Below, in pieces: positions 8,221 to 17,379 of a stretch of 64,000 nt of DNA; position 1 is the stretch's first letter, and each line of letters begins with the position of its first letter. The notes under the pieces are model-generated. The model saw only the letters and a list, made by a program, of their open reading frames with translations, did no database searches and had not been told where the DNA came from. The stretch comes from Christensenella intestinihominis. Its GTDB lineage: Bacteria; Bacillota; Clostridia; Christensenellales; Christensenellaceae. The stretch covers positions 1 through 64,000 of the forward strand of contig NZ_MAIQ01000002.1 of assembly GCF_001678845.1 (NCBI RefSeq), read 5' to 3'. A program made the position numbers and the translations under genes.

Positions 8221-8700
8221 ATATTCGCTTTCAAGGCGTTTCACCAAAAGCGCCACCGCCTGCGCAAGCTGCTGCGCGCATTCGCGGTATTCTTCCATTC
8301 CCTCGTCAAAAGGGTCCATAATATCGTAAGAGCTCGTGGCCGGTTCCCCCATGACGCCCTGCGCGTAGCCGAGCAGGGTATGCATTTTGCCCGTTTCCTC
8401 GGGCGCCAGCACCTCCATGTGTTCGAGCTGTTCTTTTCCCATGGCAAGGATGATATCGGCCCACTCCGCAAGCTCCGCCGTGAACTGTACCGCGCCGTGG
8501 CAATGGAGCTCCAGCCCCATTTCCTCCATCGTACGCACCGCCTCTTCGGTTGGGTCCGCATCCTCGCAGGCAAATGTGCCCGCGGATTTAATCTTCACTT
8601 CACCGTGAAGAGTCCTACTTCGGTCTACCGCATCGTCCATCAGCGTTTCCGCCATAGGGCTTCTACATGTGTTGCCTGTGCAAACAAACAATACGTTCAT
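8206..8700 (-). CDS. ywlE: low-molecular-weight phosphatase, probable protein arginine phosphatase
   Basis: 164 residues from the ATG at 8700. The phosphatase loop is CTGNTCRS, with catalytic Cys7 and Arg13, and a late DPFDEG supplies the general acid. The residue at position 11 is Thr. In Bacillus YwlE this Thr selects phospho-arginine, whereas tyrosine phosphatases carry Ile/Leu there. The call as arginine phosphatase rests on that residue and overall similarity. It is the last gene of the minus-strand run after tsaC, starting 4 bases past the tsaC stop. No McsB kinase is visible in the window. Confidence 0.82.
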   Translation of the reverse strand: MNVLFVCTGNTCRSPMAETLMDDAVDRSRTLHGEVKIKSAGTFACEDADPTEEAVRTMEEMGLELHCHGAVQFTAELAEWADIILAMGKEQLEHMEVLAPEETGKMHTLLGYAQGVMGEPATSSYDIMDPFDEGMEEYRECAQQLAQAVALLVKRLESEYEGNA

Positions 8701-8704
8701 AGTT

Positions 8705-9763
8705 TTATTCTTTTTCCTCCCCGGCAGCCACAATCCGATGTCCTGCCGCTCTTATGATCCTGTTCATGACCGCAAGGCCCATTTTTTCTTCCTGTGCGTG
8801 GAAATACGCAGCGTCGAAGCCCTGTTCGTCAATCTCACGCAGGGTGCGGAACAGGGCCGCTTCCGCGTCCTTTGCGCCCGCGCCGAGCGTCAGGAGCTCA
8901 CAGCCCGGGTAAAGCCCCGCGCATTCGTCAAGACACAGTACCACTGCTTTCCTGCCCTGCATACTATCACTATAATACCGAAAATGAATACATTTCGCAA
9001 CCTCTTTTTTGTCCCCTGTAAATATCGTGACGTTCGCTTTCGGCGCATAGTGCTTGTATTTCATTCCGGGAGACGCGCATACTTCATCTTTTTGGGCCTC
9101 GCTCATGACCCCGTGGTGCACGCGCACCCCGCCCGCCGCCTCCCGGATCATTTCCGGCGTGATATCGCCCGGGCGGAGGATTACGGGAACCTCGCCCGTC
9201 GCGTCCACAACGGTGGATTCCACCCCTACCCGGCAGGGGCCCCCGTCAATAATAAGAGGGACCTTCCCGCACAGGTCCTCGTATGCGTGCCGCGCAAGCG
9301 TCGGGCTGGGCTTTCCCGAGGTGTTCGCGCTGGGCGCCGCCACCGGGATGCCTGCGCGCGCGATAATCGCGCGCGCGAGGTCGTTTCCGGGCATACGCAC
9401 CGCTACCGTTTCAAGCCCCGCGCTGACCGCATCCGGGATACGCGCCGACTTTTTCACAATGATTGAAATGGGCCCCGGCCAGAAAGCCTTCATCAGCCTG
9501 CGGGCCGTTTCGCTCACCTCCGCGGCTACGTCGGCGAGCCGCTCCATATCCGCAATATGGACAATCAGAGGATTATCCTGCGGCCTGCCCTTGGCTTCAA
9601 AAATATGCCGCACCGCATCCGCGTCAAAGGCATTTGCGCCAAGGCCGTACACCGTTTCCGTGGGAAACACGACCAATCCGCCATTTTGCAGCGTCTCCGC
9701 CGCCTGTGCCACCGCGCTTTCCCTGTCTTTCCATGCAAATATCGTTTTTGTTTTCATCATCAT
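8705..9763 (-). CDS. tsaC: L-threonylcarbamoyladenylate synthase (TsaC/Sua5, two-domain form)
   Basis: 352 residues. It makes the activated threonylcarbamoyl-AMP used for t6A37 modification of ANN-decoding tRNAs. The N-terminal YrdC domain (to about residue 200) contains GGLVVFPTETVYGLGANA, KGRPQDNPLIVHI and SANTSGKPSPT. The C-terminal Sua5 domain (about 230-350) starts near SPGMKYKHYAPK. Three consecutive ATGs lie at the start; the first (9763) overlaps the stop of the ZIP gene as ATGA, and the third (9757) is the alternative. Confidence 0.94.
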   Translation of the reverse strand: MMMKTKTIFAWKDRESAVAQAAETLQNGGLVVFPTETVYGLGANAFDADAVRHIFEAKGRPQDNPLIVHIADMERLADVAAEVSETARRLMKAFWPGPISIIVKKSARIPDAVSAGLETVAVRMPGNDLARAIIARAGIPVAAPSANTSGKPSPTLARHAYEDLCGKVPLIIDGGPCRVGVESTVVDATGEVPVILRPGDITPEMIREAAGGVRVHHGVMSEAQKDEVCASPGMKYKHYAPKANVTIFTGDKKEVAKCIHFRYYSDSMQGRKAVVLCLDECAGLYPGCELLTLGAGAKDAEAALFRTLREIDEQGFDAAYFHAQEEKMGLAVMNRIIRAAGHRIVAAGEEKE

Positions 9764-10521
9764 ACAAGCGCCACCAGTATTCCGCCAAACGCGGCCCCTG
9801 CCGCAAGCCCCGCCCATGTGGGCCAGCCCTTATAGAGCCCCGCCGCCTGCGGAAGCAATTCGCTGAACGTCAGGTACAGCATCGCGCCGCCGCCAAAAGC
9901 CACGCTGCCGCCGAGCACCGTGGGCGAAATGTTTCCCACCAGCGCCCCAAGGAACGCGCCGCCCGCCATCGGGAGCGCCGCAAGCACCGCCACGAGCAGG
10001 ATACGGCTGTATTTGACCCCTCCGAGCTTCAGGGGAATTGCAAGCCCCATTCCCTCGGGGACGTTGTGCACAAACAACAGCACCGCAAGGCCGAAGCCAA
10101 AGCTGCCCGCGGATACGAGCCCGCTTCCAAGCGCAAGGCCCTCGGGCAGGTTATGCACCGCAATTCCTACGGCAAGCAGGAGCCCCGACCGCACCAGGCG
10201 GTCCTGCTTTAAATTGCGGATCAGCTCCGAATCTTCGGAGGTGGAAACATCGTGGTGCGGCATAAATTTGTTGACCAGGAAAAGCGCGAATGCGCCGACC
10301 GCAAACCATACGAGTGCAAAAGGCCATCCCGCGCTTTCCACGGATTCCGGCAGCATATCGAAAAGCACCACCGACAGCATGATCCCCGCCGACAGGCCCA
10401 TCAATACGGCAGAAATGCGCTTTCCTTTGATTTTGATAAAAAACACGGCAATCGCGCCGATGCCCGTACCAAGCGCGCCGACTGCCGCGCCCACGAGCGT
10501 TGCATATAAAATTGGGTTCAT
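9760..10521 (-). CDS. ZIP-family divalent metal transporter
   Basis: 253 residues from the ATG at 10521 behind GGAGGAGCAGG. About eight membrane segments, with the family's metal-site helices HNLPEGLALGSG and HNVPEGMGLAIPL, as in ZupT-like zinc/iron importers. A histidine/acidic loop (MPHHDVSTSEDSE) lies between helices 3 and 4. It sits between prfA and tsaC in the translation-related run; the link may only be positional. Confidence 0.92.
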   Translation of the reverse strand: MNPILYATLVGAAVGALGTGIGAIAVFFIKIKGKRISAVLMGLSAGIMLSVVLFDMLPESVESAGWPFALVWFAVGAFALFLVNKFMPHHDVSTSEDSELIRNLKQDRLVRSGLLLAVGIAVHNLPEGLALGSGLVSAGSFGFGLAVLLFVHNVPEGMGLAIPLKLGGVKYSRILLVAVLAALPMAGGAFLGALVGNISPTVLGGSVAFGGGAMLYLTFSELLPQAAGLYKGWPTWAGLAAGAAFGGILVALV

Positions 10522-10596
10522 TTGCCTGCTCCTCCCAGTTGAGGGCTTTGCTGCTCCCTGCAGCATCAAAACCGTTGCGGACCGGATTTCGGGAAT

Positions 10597-11661
10597 TTAT
10601 TGCTCCTGTAATTTCTTCTGGCGTTCATCCAGGATAAGCGCGTCAATCATTTCATCCATATCCCCGTCGAGAAAGGCCTCGAGCTTATAAAGGGTAAGCC
10701 CGATACGGTGGTCCGTTACCCGGCCCTGCGGGAAATTGTAGGTGCGGATGCGCTCGCTGCGGTCCCCGGAACCGATCTGGCTCCGGCGGTTTTCCGAAAG
10801 CTCGCTTTGCGCCGCGCCCTTGTATAAATCATATAACCGCGAAACAAGGACCTTCATCGCTTTCGCTTTATTTTTGATCTGGGACTTTTCATCCTGGCAG
10901 GTGACCACCAGCCCGGACGGCAGGTGCGTAATCCTGACCGCGCTGTCCGTCGTATTGACGCTCTGGCCGCCGTGGCCGCCCGACCGGAACACATCCACCC
11001 GAAGGTCTCCTGGATCGATATTCACTTCCACCTCTTCCGCCTCGGGCAGCACCGCCACCGTCGCCGCGGAGGTATGGATGCGGCCGGACGACTCCGTGTC
11101 CGGGACACGCTGTACGCGGTGCACGCCGCTTTCGTATTTCAGCCGCGCATATGCGCCTTTGCCCGCAATAGAGACGACTATTTCCTTGACCCCGCCGAGC
11201 TCCGTGGTGTTGGAGGACAGTGTTTCCACAGTATAGCCCCTGCGCTCCGCATAGCGCAGGTACATACGCAGCAGGTCGCCGCCGAAAAGCGCCGCCTCGT
11301 CCCCGCCCGTGCCCGCGCGGATTTCAAGGATTACATTTTTATCATCGTTCTTATCCTTGGGAATGAGCAGCACCTTGAGTTCTTCCTCCAGCTGCTGCTG
11401 TTCCTTTTCAAGGGGGGCGAGCTCTTCCCGTGCAAGCGCAATCAGCTCTGCGTCGGTTTCCGTTTCGATCAGCTCGCGGTTTTGCGCAATATGGTCGAGC
11501 ACCATGGCATACCGGTCGTATGCCTCGACAATCTCCGTAAGCGAGGACTGCTCCTGCGCGAGTGTGCGGAATTTGTCCTGGTTCCGGGTGATTTCCGGGT
11601 CGGAAAGCTGCTCCGACAGTGCGTCGTACCGATCCTTGATTGTTTTCAGTTTATCCAGCAT
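10597..11661 (-). CDS. prfA: peptide chain release factor 1
   Basis: 354 residues, normal for RF1. It recognises UAA/UAG and triggers peptide release. The GGQ loop reads [10 protein letters not shown], with the methylatable Gln at residue 233. The stop-codon recognition region lies in the preceding domain, and the C-terminus is rich in charged residues. AGGAGA precedes the ATG. It lies downstream of prmC, whose product methylates the GGQ glutamine, as in many Firmicutes. Confidence 0.97.
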   Translation of the reverse strand: MLDKLKTIKDRYDALSEQLSDPEITRNQDKFRTLAQEQSSLTEIVEAYDRYAMVLDHIAQNRELIETETDAELIALAREELAPLEKEQQQLEEELKVLLIPKDKNDDKNVILEIRAGTGGDEAALFGGDLLRMYLRYAERRGYTVETLSSNTTELGGVKEIVVSIAGKGAYARLKYESGVHRVQRVPDTESSGRIHTSAATVAVLPEAEEVEVNIDPGDLRVDVFRSGGHGGQSVNTTDSAVRITHLPSGLVVTCQDEKSQIKNKAKAMKVLVSRLYDLYKGAAQSELSENRRSQIGSGDRSERIRTYNFPQGRVTDHRIGLTLYKLEAFLDGDMDEMIDALILDERQKKLQEQ

Positions 11662-11779
11662 AAACGTCTCCTACTTTATTAACTTTATCCGTTCTTCCCG
11701 AAACAGGAATCCCGGTTTATCGCGGTTTCCGGCGTACACGGAACCGGAATATCGCGGCGGGGCCGCTGAAACAGCCGGT

Positions 11780-12625
11780 CTATTTTGCGGGCGCGATGCC
11801 AAAGACCCAACGCGGCCGCCCGCTGAGGTCGCGGCCGCTTTCGACGGAAATGAATCCGCCGCCCGCGAGCAGCGAACACACTTGCTCCGCCTGCGTATCC
11901 CCAATTTCCAGCACAAGCGCCCCGCCCGGTTCCAGAACCCGCGGCGCTTCCCTTGCCGCCCGTTCATAGAACGCGTAGCCGCCGTTTCCTGCGAGAAGCG
12001 CGGCTTGCGGCTCATATTCCCGCACCTGCGCTTCAAGGCCCGCATAGTCTTCCGCACTGATATACGGCGGGTTGCACACCACGAGGTCGTAACGCCCGTC
12101 AATATTTTCAAGGAAATCCCCCTGCCGGAAGCTTACCTCCTGCCGTGGGATCAAATTTCCCGCGTTCCTTCGCGCTACATCGAGCGCGCCGCCGGAAATA
12201 TCCGCAAAGCACACCGTTTCGAACCGGCCCTCCGCGCCGAGGGTTACGCCGATCGCGCCGCTGCCGCAGCACAGGTCGAGCGCCGTCCTATATCCGTTTT
12301 CCCGCGCAAGCAGAAGCGCCCGCTGCGCTACGCTTTCCGTATCGTAACGCGGGATCAGCACGCGTTCATCCACATAAAACGGTCTTCCGTAAAAATACTT
12401 TTCCCGCAGCACATACGCGAGGGGTTTCCCTGAAAGCCGCGCCGCCACAAGGCGCTCTATTTCGGCCTCCTTGCCGCACACATCGAAAAAGCGCAGGCAC
12501 AGCGAAGAAAAATCTTCGCCATGCGCATGCGCCGTAATGACCCTTGCTTCGGCCTCCGCTTCCGCAAAGCCCGCATCTGCAAGCGTTTTAACCGTCTGCT
12601 TAAAAACCTCGCCCCAATTACTCAT
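11780..12625 (-). CDS. prmC: release-factor glutamine methyltransferase
   Basis: 281 residues from the ATG at 12625, overlapping the DUF1385 stop by 8 bases. The N-terminal helical domain (about residues 1-75) is followed by a SAM-binding Rossmann fold (ALDLCCGSGAIGVTL) and the substrate motif NPPYIS that binds glutamine. It methylates the GGQ glutamine of RF1/RF2. A 118-base gap to prfA follows. An in-frame extension upstream of the chosen ATG exists but lies inside the preceding gene. Confidence 0.95.
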   Translation of the reverse strand: MSNWGEVFKQTVKTLADAGFAEAEAEARVITAHAHGEDFSSLCLRFFDVCGKEAEIERLVAARLSGKPLAYVLREKYFYGRPFYVDERVLIPRYDTESVAQRALLLARENGYRTALDLCCGSGAIGVTLGAEGRFETVCFADISGGALDVARRNAGNLIPRQEVSFRQGDFLENIDGRYDLVVCNPPYISAEDYAGLEAQVREYEPQAALLAGNGGYAFYERAAREAPRVLEPGGALVLEIGDTQAEQVCSLLAGGGFISVESGRDLSGRPRWVFGIAPAK

Positions 12626-13646
12626 TGGCCCCGAGAACCACTTCCTCCGTATCTGCCGCGCACGCGCGCTTTTGGACGGGGGAACCGTCGATCGTGTGTC
12701 CATACTTTTCGGCAAGGGCGTCAATCTCTTCGTCCGTCATTTTGCCTTCCGCCGCGAGGAAGGAGATAATCGCCACCTCAAGCATCCCGTCGTCCGGCTC
12801 GCGCGTGGTAAGGTATTGCAGCGCCATTCCGGGTTTTCGGAGCGCCATTGTAAACTTGTTATCATATTTGGCAACCAGCTTCAGCACCTCATAAGACACC
12901 CCCGCCACAATGGGCAGCATCGCGAGCCGCAGGCCAATGCGGACCAGCCAGTTGTCGCTCCACCCGAGCAGCGTAAAGAGCAGGATGGAAATAATCATCA
13001 CAATCAGGAGGAAGCTTGTCCCGCAACGCGGGTGCAGCCGCGTATTCTCGCGCGCGTGCTCCACATCCAGGGGCATATCGTGCTCAAAGCAGTTGATGAC
13101 CTTGTGCTCCGCTCCATGATAGCCAAACAGGCGCTTAATGTCCTTCATTCTCGATATTGCAAACAAATAGATGAGGAACATCGCCACACGGATGATGCCG
13201 TCGATCAGGTTTTTGCCAAGGGCGGAGTCCACATAGGGCGTAATCCACCCGGTAATCAGGTTGGGCAGGATAAAAAACAGCCCCACCGCGATCACGACTG
13301 CGATGATGACGGCAAAAAAGATTGCCACATCCATCGGATTCTTTCCCGTTTTTTCCGCGATTGCCTTATCCGTTTTGGAGGGCTCGAGCTCTTCGTCTTC
13401 GGGATCGTACATCTTTGCCGCGTCCGTGATTGTCTTGACGCCGGAAACAAGCATTTCCACAAAATTCACCACGCCGCGGATGATCGGCACTCCCAGTATT
13501 TTATAGCGGGCCGAAAGCGACTTCGTGTCCTGCTTCTGCGTCACGATTTCCCCGCATTCCCTTCTGACTGCGATGGCCGTCGTCTCCGGGGAGCGCATCA
13601 TCACACCCTCGAGGACGCTCTGGCCGCCAATGCTAGTTCGTTTCAT
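12618..13646 (-). CDS. DUF1385 family membrane protein
   Basis: 342 residues. It begins TSIGGQSVLEGVMMRSP, the family hallmark (YqhQ-like). It has four or five hydrophobic segments, a conserved YHGAEHKVINCFEH in the middle (His-rich, possible metal site), then NTRLHPRCGTSFLL. The function is not established. In many Firmicutes it lies between rpmE and prmC/prfA, as here. AAGGAAT precedes the ATG at 13646. Confidence 0.9.
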   Translation of the reverse strand: MKRTSIGGQSVLEGVMMRSPETTAIAVRRECGEIVTQKQDTKSLSARYKILGVPIIRGVVNFVEMLVSGVKTITDAAKMYDPEDEELEPSKTDKAIAEKTGKNPMDVAIFFAVIIAVVIAVGLFFILPNLITGWITPYVDSALGKNLIDGIIRVAMFLIYLFAISRMKDIKRLFGYHGAEHKVINCFEHDMPLDVEHARENTRLHPRCGTSFLLIVMIISILLFTLLGWSDNWLVRIGLRLAMLPIVAGVSYEVLKLVAKYDNKFTMALRKPGMALQYLTTREPDDGMLEVAIISFLAAEGKMTDEEIDALAEKYGHTIDGSPVQKRACAADTEEVVLGANE

Positions 13647-13661
13647 TTAATTCCTTTCCTA

Positions 13662-13706
13662 TAAAAAAGAAAAACAGACCGTACCCCTTATGGAAGAACG
13701 GTCTGT
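13662..13706 (-). terminator. terminator after rpmE
   Basis: Perfect 9-bp stem ACAGACCGT (13674-13682) with 13698-13706 and a T-rich tail on the minus strand. It probably lets only part of the rpmE transcript continue into DUF1385. Confidence 0.85.
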
Positions 13707-13740
13707 AGCCTTTTAAAACACATCAACAAGGATGGGCACA

Positions 13741-13941
13741 TTATTTTATGCCGTATCTCTTCTTAAATCTATCCACACGACCGCCTGTATCGACAAGCTT
13801 CTGTCTTCCCGTGAAGAACGGATGGCACTTCGAGCAGATATCAACCTTCATCTCGGACTTTACAGAGCCTGTTTTAAAAGTTTCGCCGCAGGCGCACGTC
13901 ACTGTGCATTCGCCATACTTCGGATGAATTCCTTCTTTCAT
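13741..13941 (-). CDS. rpmE: 50S ribosomal protein L31 (zinc-binding type)
   Basis: 66 residues. Four cysteines at 16, 18, 36 and 39 (CAC and CSKC) mark the zinc-containing C+ form, as opposed to the zinc-starvation paralogue. The end, [12 protein letters not shown], is typical. GAGGTG precedes the ATG. First gene of the run leading to prfA. Confidence 0.98.
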   Translation of the reverse strand: MKEGIHPKYGECTVTCACGETFKTGSVKSEMKVDICSKCHPFFTGRQKLVDTGGRVDRFKKRYGIK

Positions 13942-13978
13942 TGCGTTTCACCTCTTTTTCCACAAAGTAGCATTATTT

Positions 13979-14006
13979 ATTATATCATATGCTTTCCAAA
14001 AAGCAA
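13979..14006 (-). promoter_or_regulatory. promoter of rpmE
   Basis: On the minus strand TTGCTT (14001-14006), 16-base spacer and TATAAT (13979-13984), about 38 bases before the start codon. Confidence 0.65.
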
Positions 14007-14086
14007 CACCTTTTGCTAAGAAAGTTAATAGTTTCTTTACACTTTTTCCCCCTGCAGAATATATAATGTTAAAAAAGGAGACGCTT

Positions 14087-14920
14087 ATGAAAAAACACGG
14101 CAGGAGAATCCTCTTTTTGCTGATGGCCGCATTCTTTGCGGTCAACATTTGGGTGTTTATGCTCGGGCAGAACGAAGTGATAAATATCGTGGAATTTGAG
14201 GTGTACAGCGATAAGGTCGAAATTCCGGTGACGATCGCCCAGCTTTCCGACCTGCACGAAAAATCGTTTGAAAGGGACAATTCGGACCTCTTTGAAACGG
14301 TACGGAGCGTCCGTCCCGACCTGATTGTTATTACGGGCGACATCATTTACAATTCCTATACCGATTCCCCCAACCTTCCCTATATGGAAAACCTTGCGAA
14401 AGGATGTGCGGAAATTGCGCCGACCTTCTTTATTACGGGGAACCACGACCGTTACCACCCGCAGGCGGTGAAGGAAGCGTTTGCAAGAAACGGCGTGGTT
14501 GTGCTGGAGGGGGAGGTTGTTCCATTCGCTGTGGGGAACACCGTGATCCGGATCGGCGGGATCGACGATCCGTCCATTGACCGGGACAGCATTTCCGGAA
14601 TCGATTTCCGGGACGGGGAACAGTTTAACCTGCTGCTGGCGCACCGGCCGGATACCTTTCGCAGGGAATACGTGCAGACCGGGGCGGACCTTGTGCTTAC
14701 CGGGCACACGCACGGCGGGCAAATCCGCCTCCCGTGGACAAAAGCCATTTTTTATGCGGATGGCGGCCTTTTCCCGGAATATTCGGACGGCCTCTATACG
14801 AGCGGCGGCACGACGATGATTATCAGTATGGGGCTCGGTTCCTCGGTGGTTCCCTTCCGCCTGTTCGCACAGCCGGAGGTGACGGTGACCCGCCTGTTGC
14901 CCGCAGGCACCGAATCGTAG
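14087..14920 (+). CDS. metallophosphoesterase with N-terminal membrane anchor
   Basis: 277 residues from the ATG at 14087 behind AAAAGGAGA. One hydrophobic segment (about residues 6-26) is followed by a calcineurin-like domain: LSDLHEKSFE, ITGDIIYN, TGNHD and GHTHGGQIRLP supply the two-metal ligands. It resembles YkuE-type phosphoesterases; the natural substrate is unknown. It is followed after 44 bases by a paralogue with no membrane segment. Divergent from rpmE. Confidence 0.88.
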   Translation: MKKHGRRILFLLMAAFFAVNIWVFMLGQNEVINIVEFEVYSDKVEIPVTIAQLSDLHEKSFERDNSDLFETVRSVRPDLIVITGDIIYNSYTDSPNLPYMENLAKGCAEIAPTFFITGNHDRYHPQAVKEAFARNGVVVLEGEVVPFAVGNTVIRIGGIDDPSIDRDSISGIDFRDGEQFNLLLAHRPDTFRREYVQTGADLVLTGHTHGGQIRLPWTKAIFYADGGLFPEYSDGLYTSGGTTMIISMGLGSSVVPFRLFAQPEVTVTRLLPAGTES

Positions 14921-14964
14921 TATGATAGAAGCGTTACCAATTTGAAACGGATAAGGATAAGCTG

Positions 14965-15708
14965 ATGTTCCGCGTAAATGAATATACCGTCGAAAGTGCA
15001 AAAATCAAAACGCCCGTGCGCATCGCGCAGGTTTCCGACCTGCATGAAAAATCGTTCGGCAAAGACAACCGGATTCTTTTTGACGCAGTGGAAGGCCTGC
15101 GGCCCGACCTCGTGGCAATCACCGGGGATATGATTTACCATTCCCACACAAAGCGCCCCAATCGGGCGTACATTGAAAACGTCGCCGCGTGGGCGGGCGC
15201 TTTTCCTTCCTTTTTTGTAACGGGAAACCACGAGCGCGTGTGGACAGACTATACGAAAGCAATTTTCCGGGAAAACGGCGTTCCCGTGCTGGACGGGAAA
15301 TATGTGCCCTTTGCCGTGGGCGGCACGAAGCTTTATATCGGCGGGGTGGACGACCCCTCGATTGACAGGAACGGCGCGGATAAATTGCGATTCCCGGACG
15401 ACGGGCGGTTCAATCTCCTCCTGGCGCACGATCCCCTGCCCTTCCGCGGCGGCTACGACAGGACGGGCGCGGACCTTGTGCTGTGCGGGCACACGCACGG
15501 CGGGCAGATTCGTTTCCCGGGCGGCAAGGCCCTCATCGCCCCGGGAAGCCACACGCTTTTTCCCCAATATTCGGACGGGCTTTACCAGAGCGGGGATACC
15601 ACGATGATTATCAGCATGGGGCTCGGTGTTTCCATGATTCCCTTCCGCCTGTTCGCCCCCAGCGAGGTATTGCTGATTCATCTCGTTCCCAGGGGGTCGG
15701 CGGCGTAA
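14965..15708 (+). CDS. metallophosphoesterase, soluble paralogue of the preceding gene
   Basis: 247 residues. The motif series matches its neighbour (VSDLHEKSFGKDN, ITGDMIYHS, TGNHE, GHTHGGQIRFP, STTMIISMGLG-like ending), so the pair arose by tandem duplication. It starts directly at the first strand and lacks the membrane anchor. The third motif is NHE instead of NHD, a common variant. AAGGATAAG precedes the ATG. Confidence 0.88.
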   Translation: MFRVNEYTVESAKIKTPVRIAQVSDLHEKSFGKDNRILFDAVEGLRPDLVAITGDMIYHSHTKRPNRAYIENVAAWAGAFPSFFVTGNHERVWTDYTKAIFRENGVPVLDGKYVPFAVGGTKLYIGGVDDPSIDRNGADKLRFPDDGRFNLLLAHDPLPFRGGYDRTGADLVLCGHTHGGQIRFPGGKALIAPGSHTLFPQYSDGLYQSGDTTMIISMGLGVSMIPFRLFAPSEVLLIHLVPRGSAA

Positions 15709-15777
15709 TTTTTAGATTATTCTTTTTTTCACGGGGTATATAGTTATTATTCTAATGAAAAAAGGAAGATCACAAAA

Positions 15778-17232
15778 ATGACGAACCGTACCTCGCCGGA
15801 ATATTATGCAAAACATAAATGGTCGATTCTTGCCGTCCTGATTTTCATGCCCTTTATGGCGACGCTGGACGGTACGATTGTAAACGTGGCCCTGCCCGTG
15901 ATGGTGAAGGACCTTAAGACGGATATGGAATCGATCCAGCTTGTGGTAATCGTGTACCTGATTGCCGTGGTTGCGTCTATCCTGCTTTTCGGGCGTCTTG
16001 GGGATATCAAGGGAAAAGGGCGTCTTTTTATGTTCGGCACAGCGGTATTTACCATCGGCTCGCTGATGGCGGGATTGTCGCATGACTTAAATACGCTCAT
16101 CATTTCCCGGGCGATTGAAGGAATCGGAGGGGCGGCGGCGATGGCGAACAACCAGGGCATTATTACCGAGGTGTTCCCCGCAAACGAACGCGGGCGGGCG
16201 CTCGGCATTTCGGGCATTTCGGTGGCGCTCGGCACCATGCTGGGGCCGCCCATCGGCGGACTCATCGTTTCCACCCTCAGCTGGAATTATATTTTCCTGA
16301 TTAACGTACCCGTCGGAATTGTGGGCTTTCTCCTTGCCCTTAAGCTTTTGCCCCGCGGAACCAAAACCAGCCAAAAGGTGGACGCCCGCGGCGCGGTCAC
16401 GCTCGCGGCGGCGGTGGTCCTCTTTTTCTACGCGCTGCTTTCCGGGCAAAGCGCGGGCTACGACAAGTATTACATTATATTGGCCTTCATCGGCTGTATC
16501 GTATTGTTCGCGCTGTTCGTGCTGTTTGAAAAGAAAAGCGGACAGCCCATTGTGGACCTCTCCCTGTTCAGGAATTCCCTCTTTACGATCAGCATTATCT
16601 GCGTGCTGATCCAGTTCTTTGCGATGAGCGGCATCAGCATTATCCAGCCGTTTTATATCGAGGACGTCCTCAAGATCGATCCCGGGCAGACGGGCCTCAT
16701 CATGATGAGCTTCCCCATTGTGATGGGCATTATGTCCCCGCTTTCGGGATATATTTCCGATAAGGTGGGCGCGGCCAAAATTACGCTCGTCGGCCTTGTG
16801 GTGATGACGATCGGCCTTTTCCTGCTTTCTACCATGACGGCGACGGAGCCTGTCATGAAGCTGGTTCTTTTCCTGTGCATCGTAGGCTTCGGCGCGGGCG
16901 TCTTTTCCGCCCCCAACACCTCGCTTATTATGTCTACCGCGCCGCAGGGCAAGCTAGGCATCACGGGCAGCATTAACGCCTTTACGCGCAACTTCGGCAG
17001 TGTGACGGGCATTTCCCTTTTGACTACGCTGCTGTATTCGCTGATGAGCTCCAAGGTCGGCCACAAGGTTGACGGGTTCATTGCCGGGCGGCCCGACGTT
17101 TTCGTATACGGCATGCAAACCGTCTATGGGATCGGCGTCATCATCCTCTGTGTGAGCGTAGTCCTGACAATAATCCGCCTGTTCCAGGACAGGAAGCAAG
17201 CGGCGCCCGCCGCTCCTGCGGATAAAAAATAG
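15778..17232 (+). CDS. MFS drug:H+ antiporter, DHA2 (14-TM) family
   Basis: 484 residues with 14 predicted membrane segments. N-terminal motifs are MATLDGTIVNVALPVM (motif D1 of DHA2 exporters) and LFGRLGDIKGKGRLFM (motif A), plus SRAIEGIGGAAAMANNQGI. It would export drugs or metabolites by proton exchange; the substrate is not predictable. The ATG follows a purine-rich AAAAAAGGAAGA. It seems to be a single-gene unit. Confidence 0.92.
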   Translation: MTNRTSPEYYAKHKWSILAVLIFMPFMATLDGTIVNVALPVMVKDLKTDMESIQLVVIVYLIAVVASILLFGRLGDIKGKGRLFMFGTAVFTIGSLMAGLSHDLNTLIISRAIEGIGGAAAMANNQGIITEVFPANERGRALGISGISVALGTMLGPPIGGLIVSTLSWNYIFLINVPVGIVGFLLALKLLPRGTKTSQKVDARGAVTLAAAVVLFFYALLSGQSAGYDKYYIILAFIGCIVLFALFVLFEKKSGQPIVDLSLFRNSLFTISIICVLIQFFAMSGISIIQPFYIEDVLKIDPGQTGLIMMSFPIVMGIMSPLSGYISDKVGAAKITLVGLVVMTIGLFLLSTMTATEPVMKLVLFLCIVGFGAGVFSAPNTSLIMSTAPQGKLGITGSINAFTRNFGSVTGISLLTTLLYSLMSSKVGHKVDGFIAGRPDVFVYGMQTVYGIGVIILCVSVVLTIIRLFQDRKQAAPAAPADKK

Positions 17233-17256
17233 GCAACGATAAAAATTCCAGAAGCG

Positions 17257-17290
17257 CCGCTGCCGGTTTTTCGGAAGCGGTCCTTTTTTT
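17257..17290 (+). terminator. terminator after the MFS gene
   Basis: Stem CCGCTGCCG / CGGAAGCGG with one mismatch, followed by TCCTTTTTTT. Confidence 0.65.
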
Positions 17291-17379
17291 ATTTCCGCGG
17301 CGGCGGTGTCATATCGTGCAAGAAAACGGACGGATTCCGTGTTAAAATAAAAGAAAACTGTTGAAAGGGGCCGAAGCCC

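Noticed and set aside
9350-9385. GCGCGCGATAATCGCGCGCGC palindrome (split here: GCGCGCGAT / ATCGCGCGC)
   Set aside because: It lies inside the tsaC coding sequence and is explained by Ala/Arg/Ile codons.
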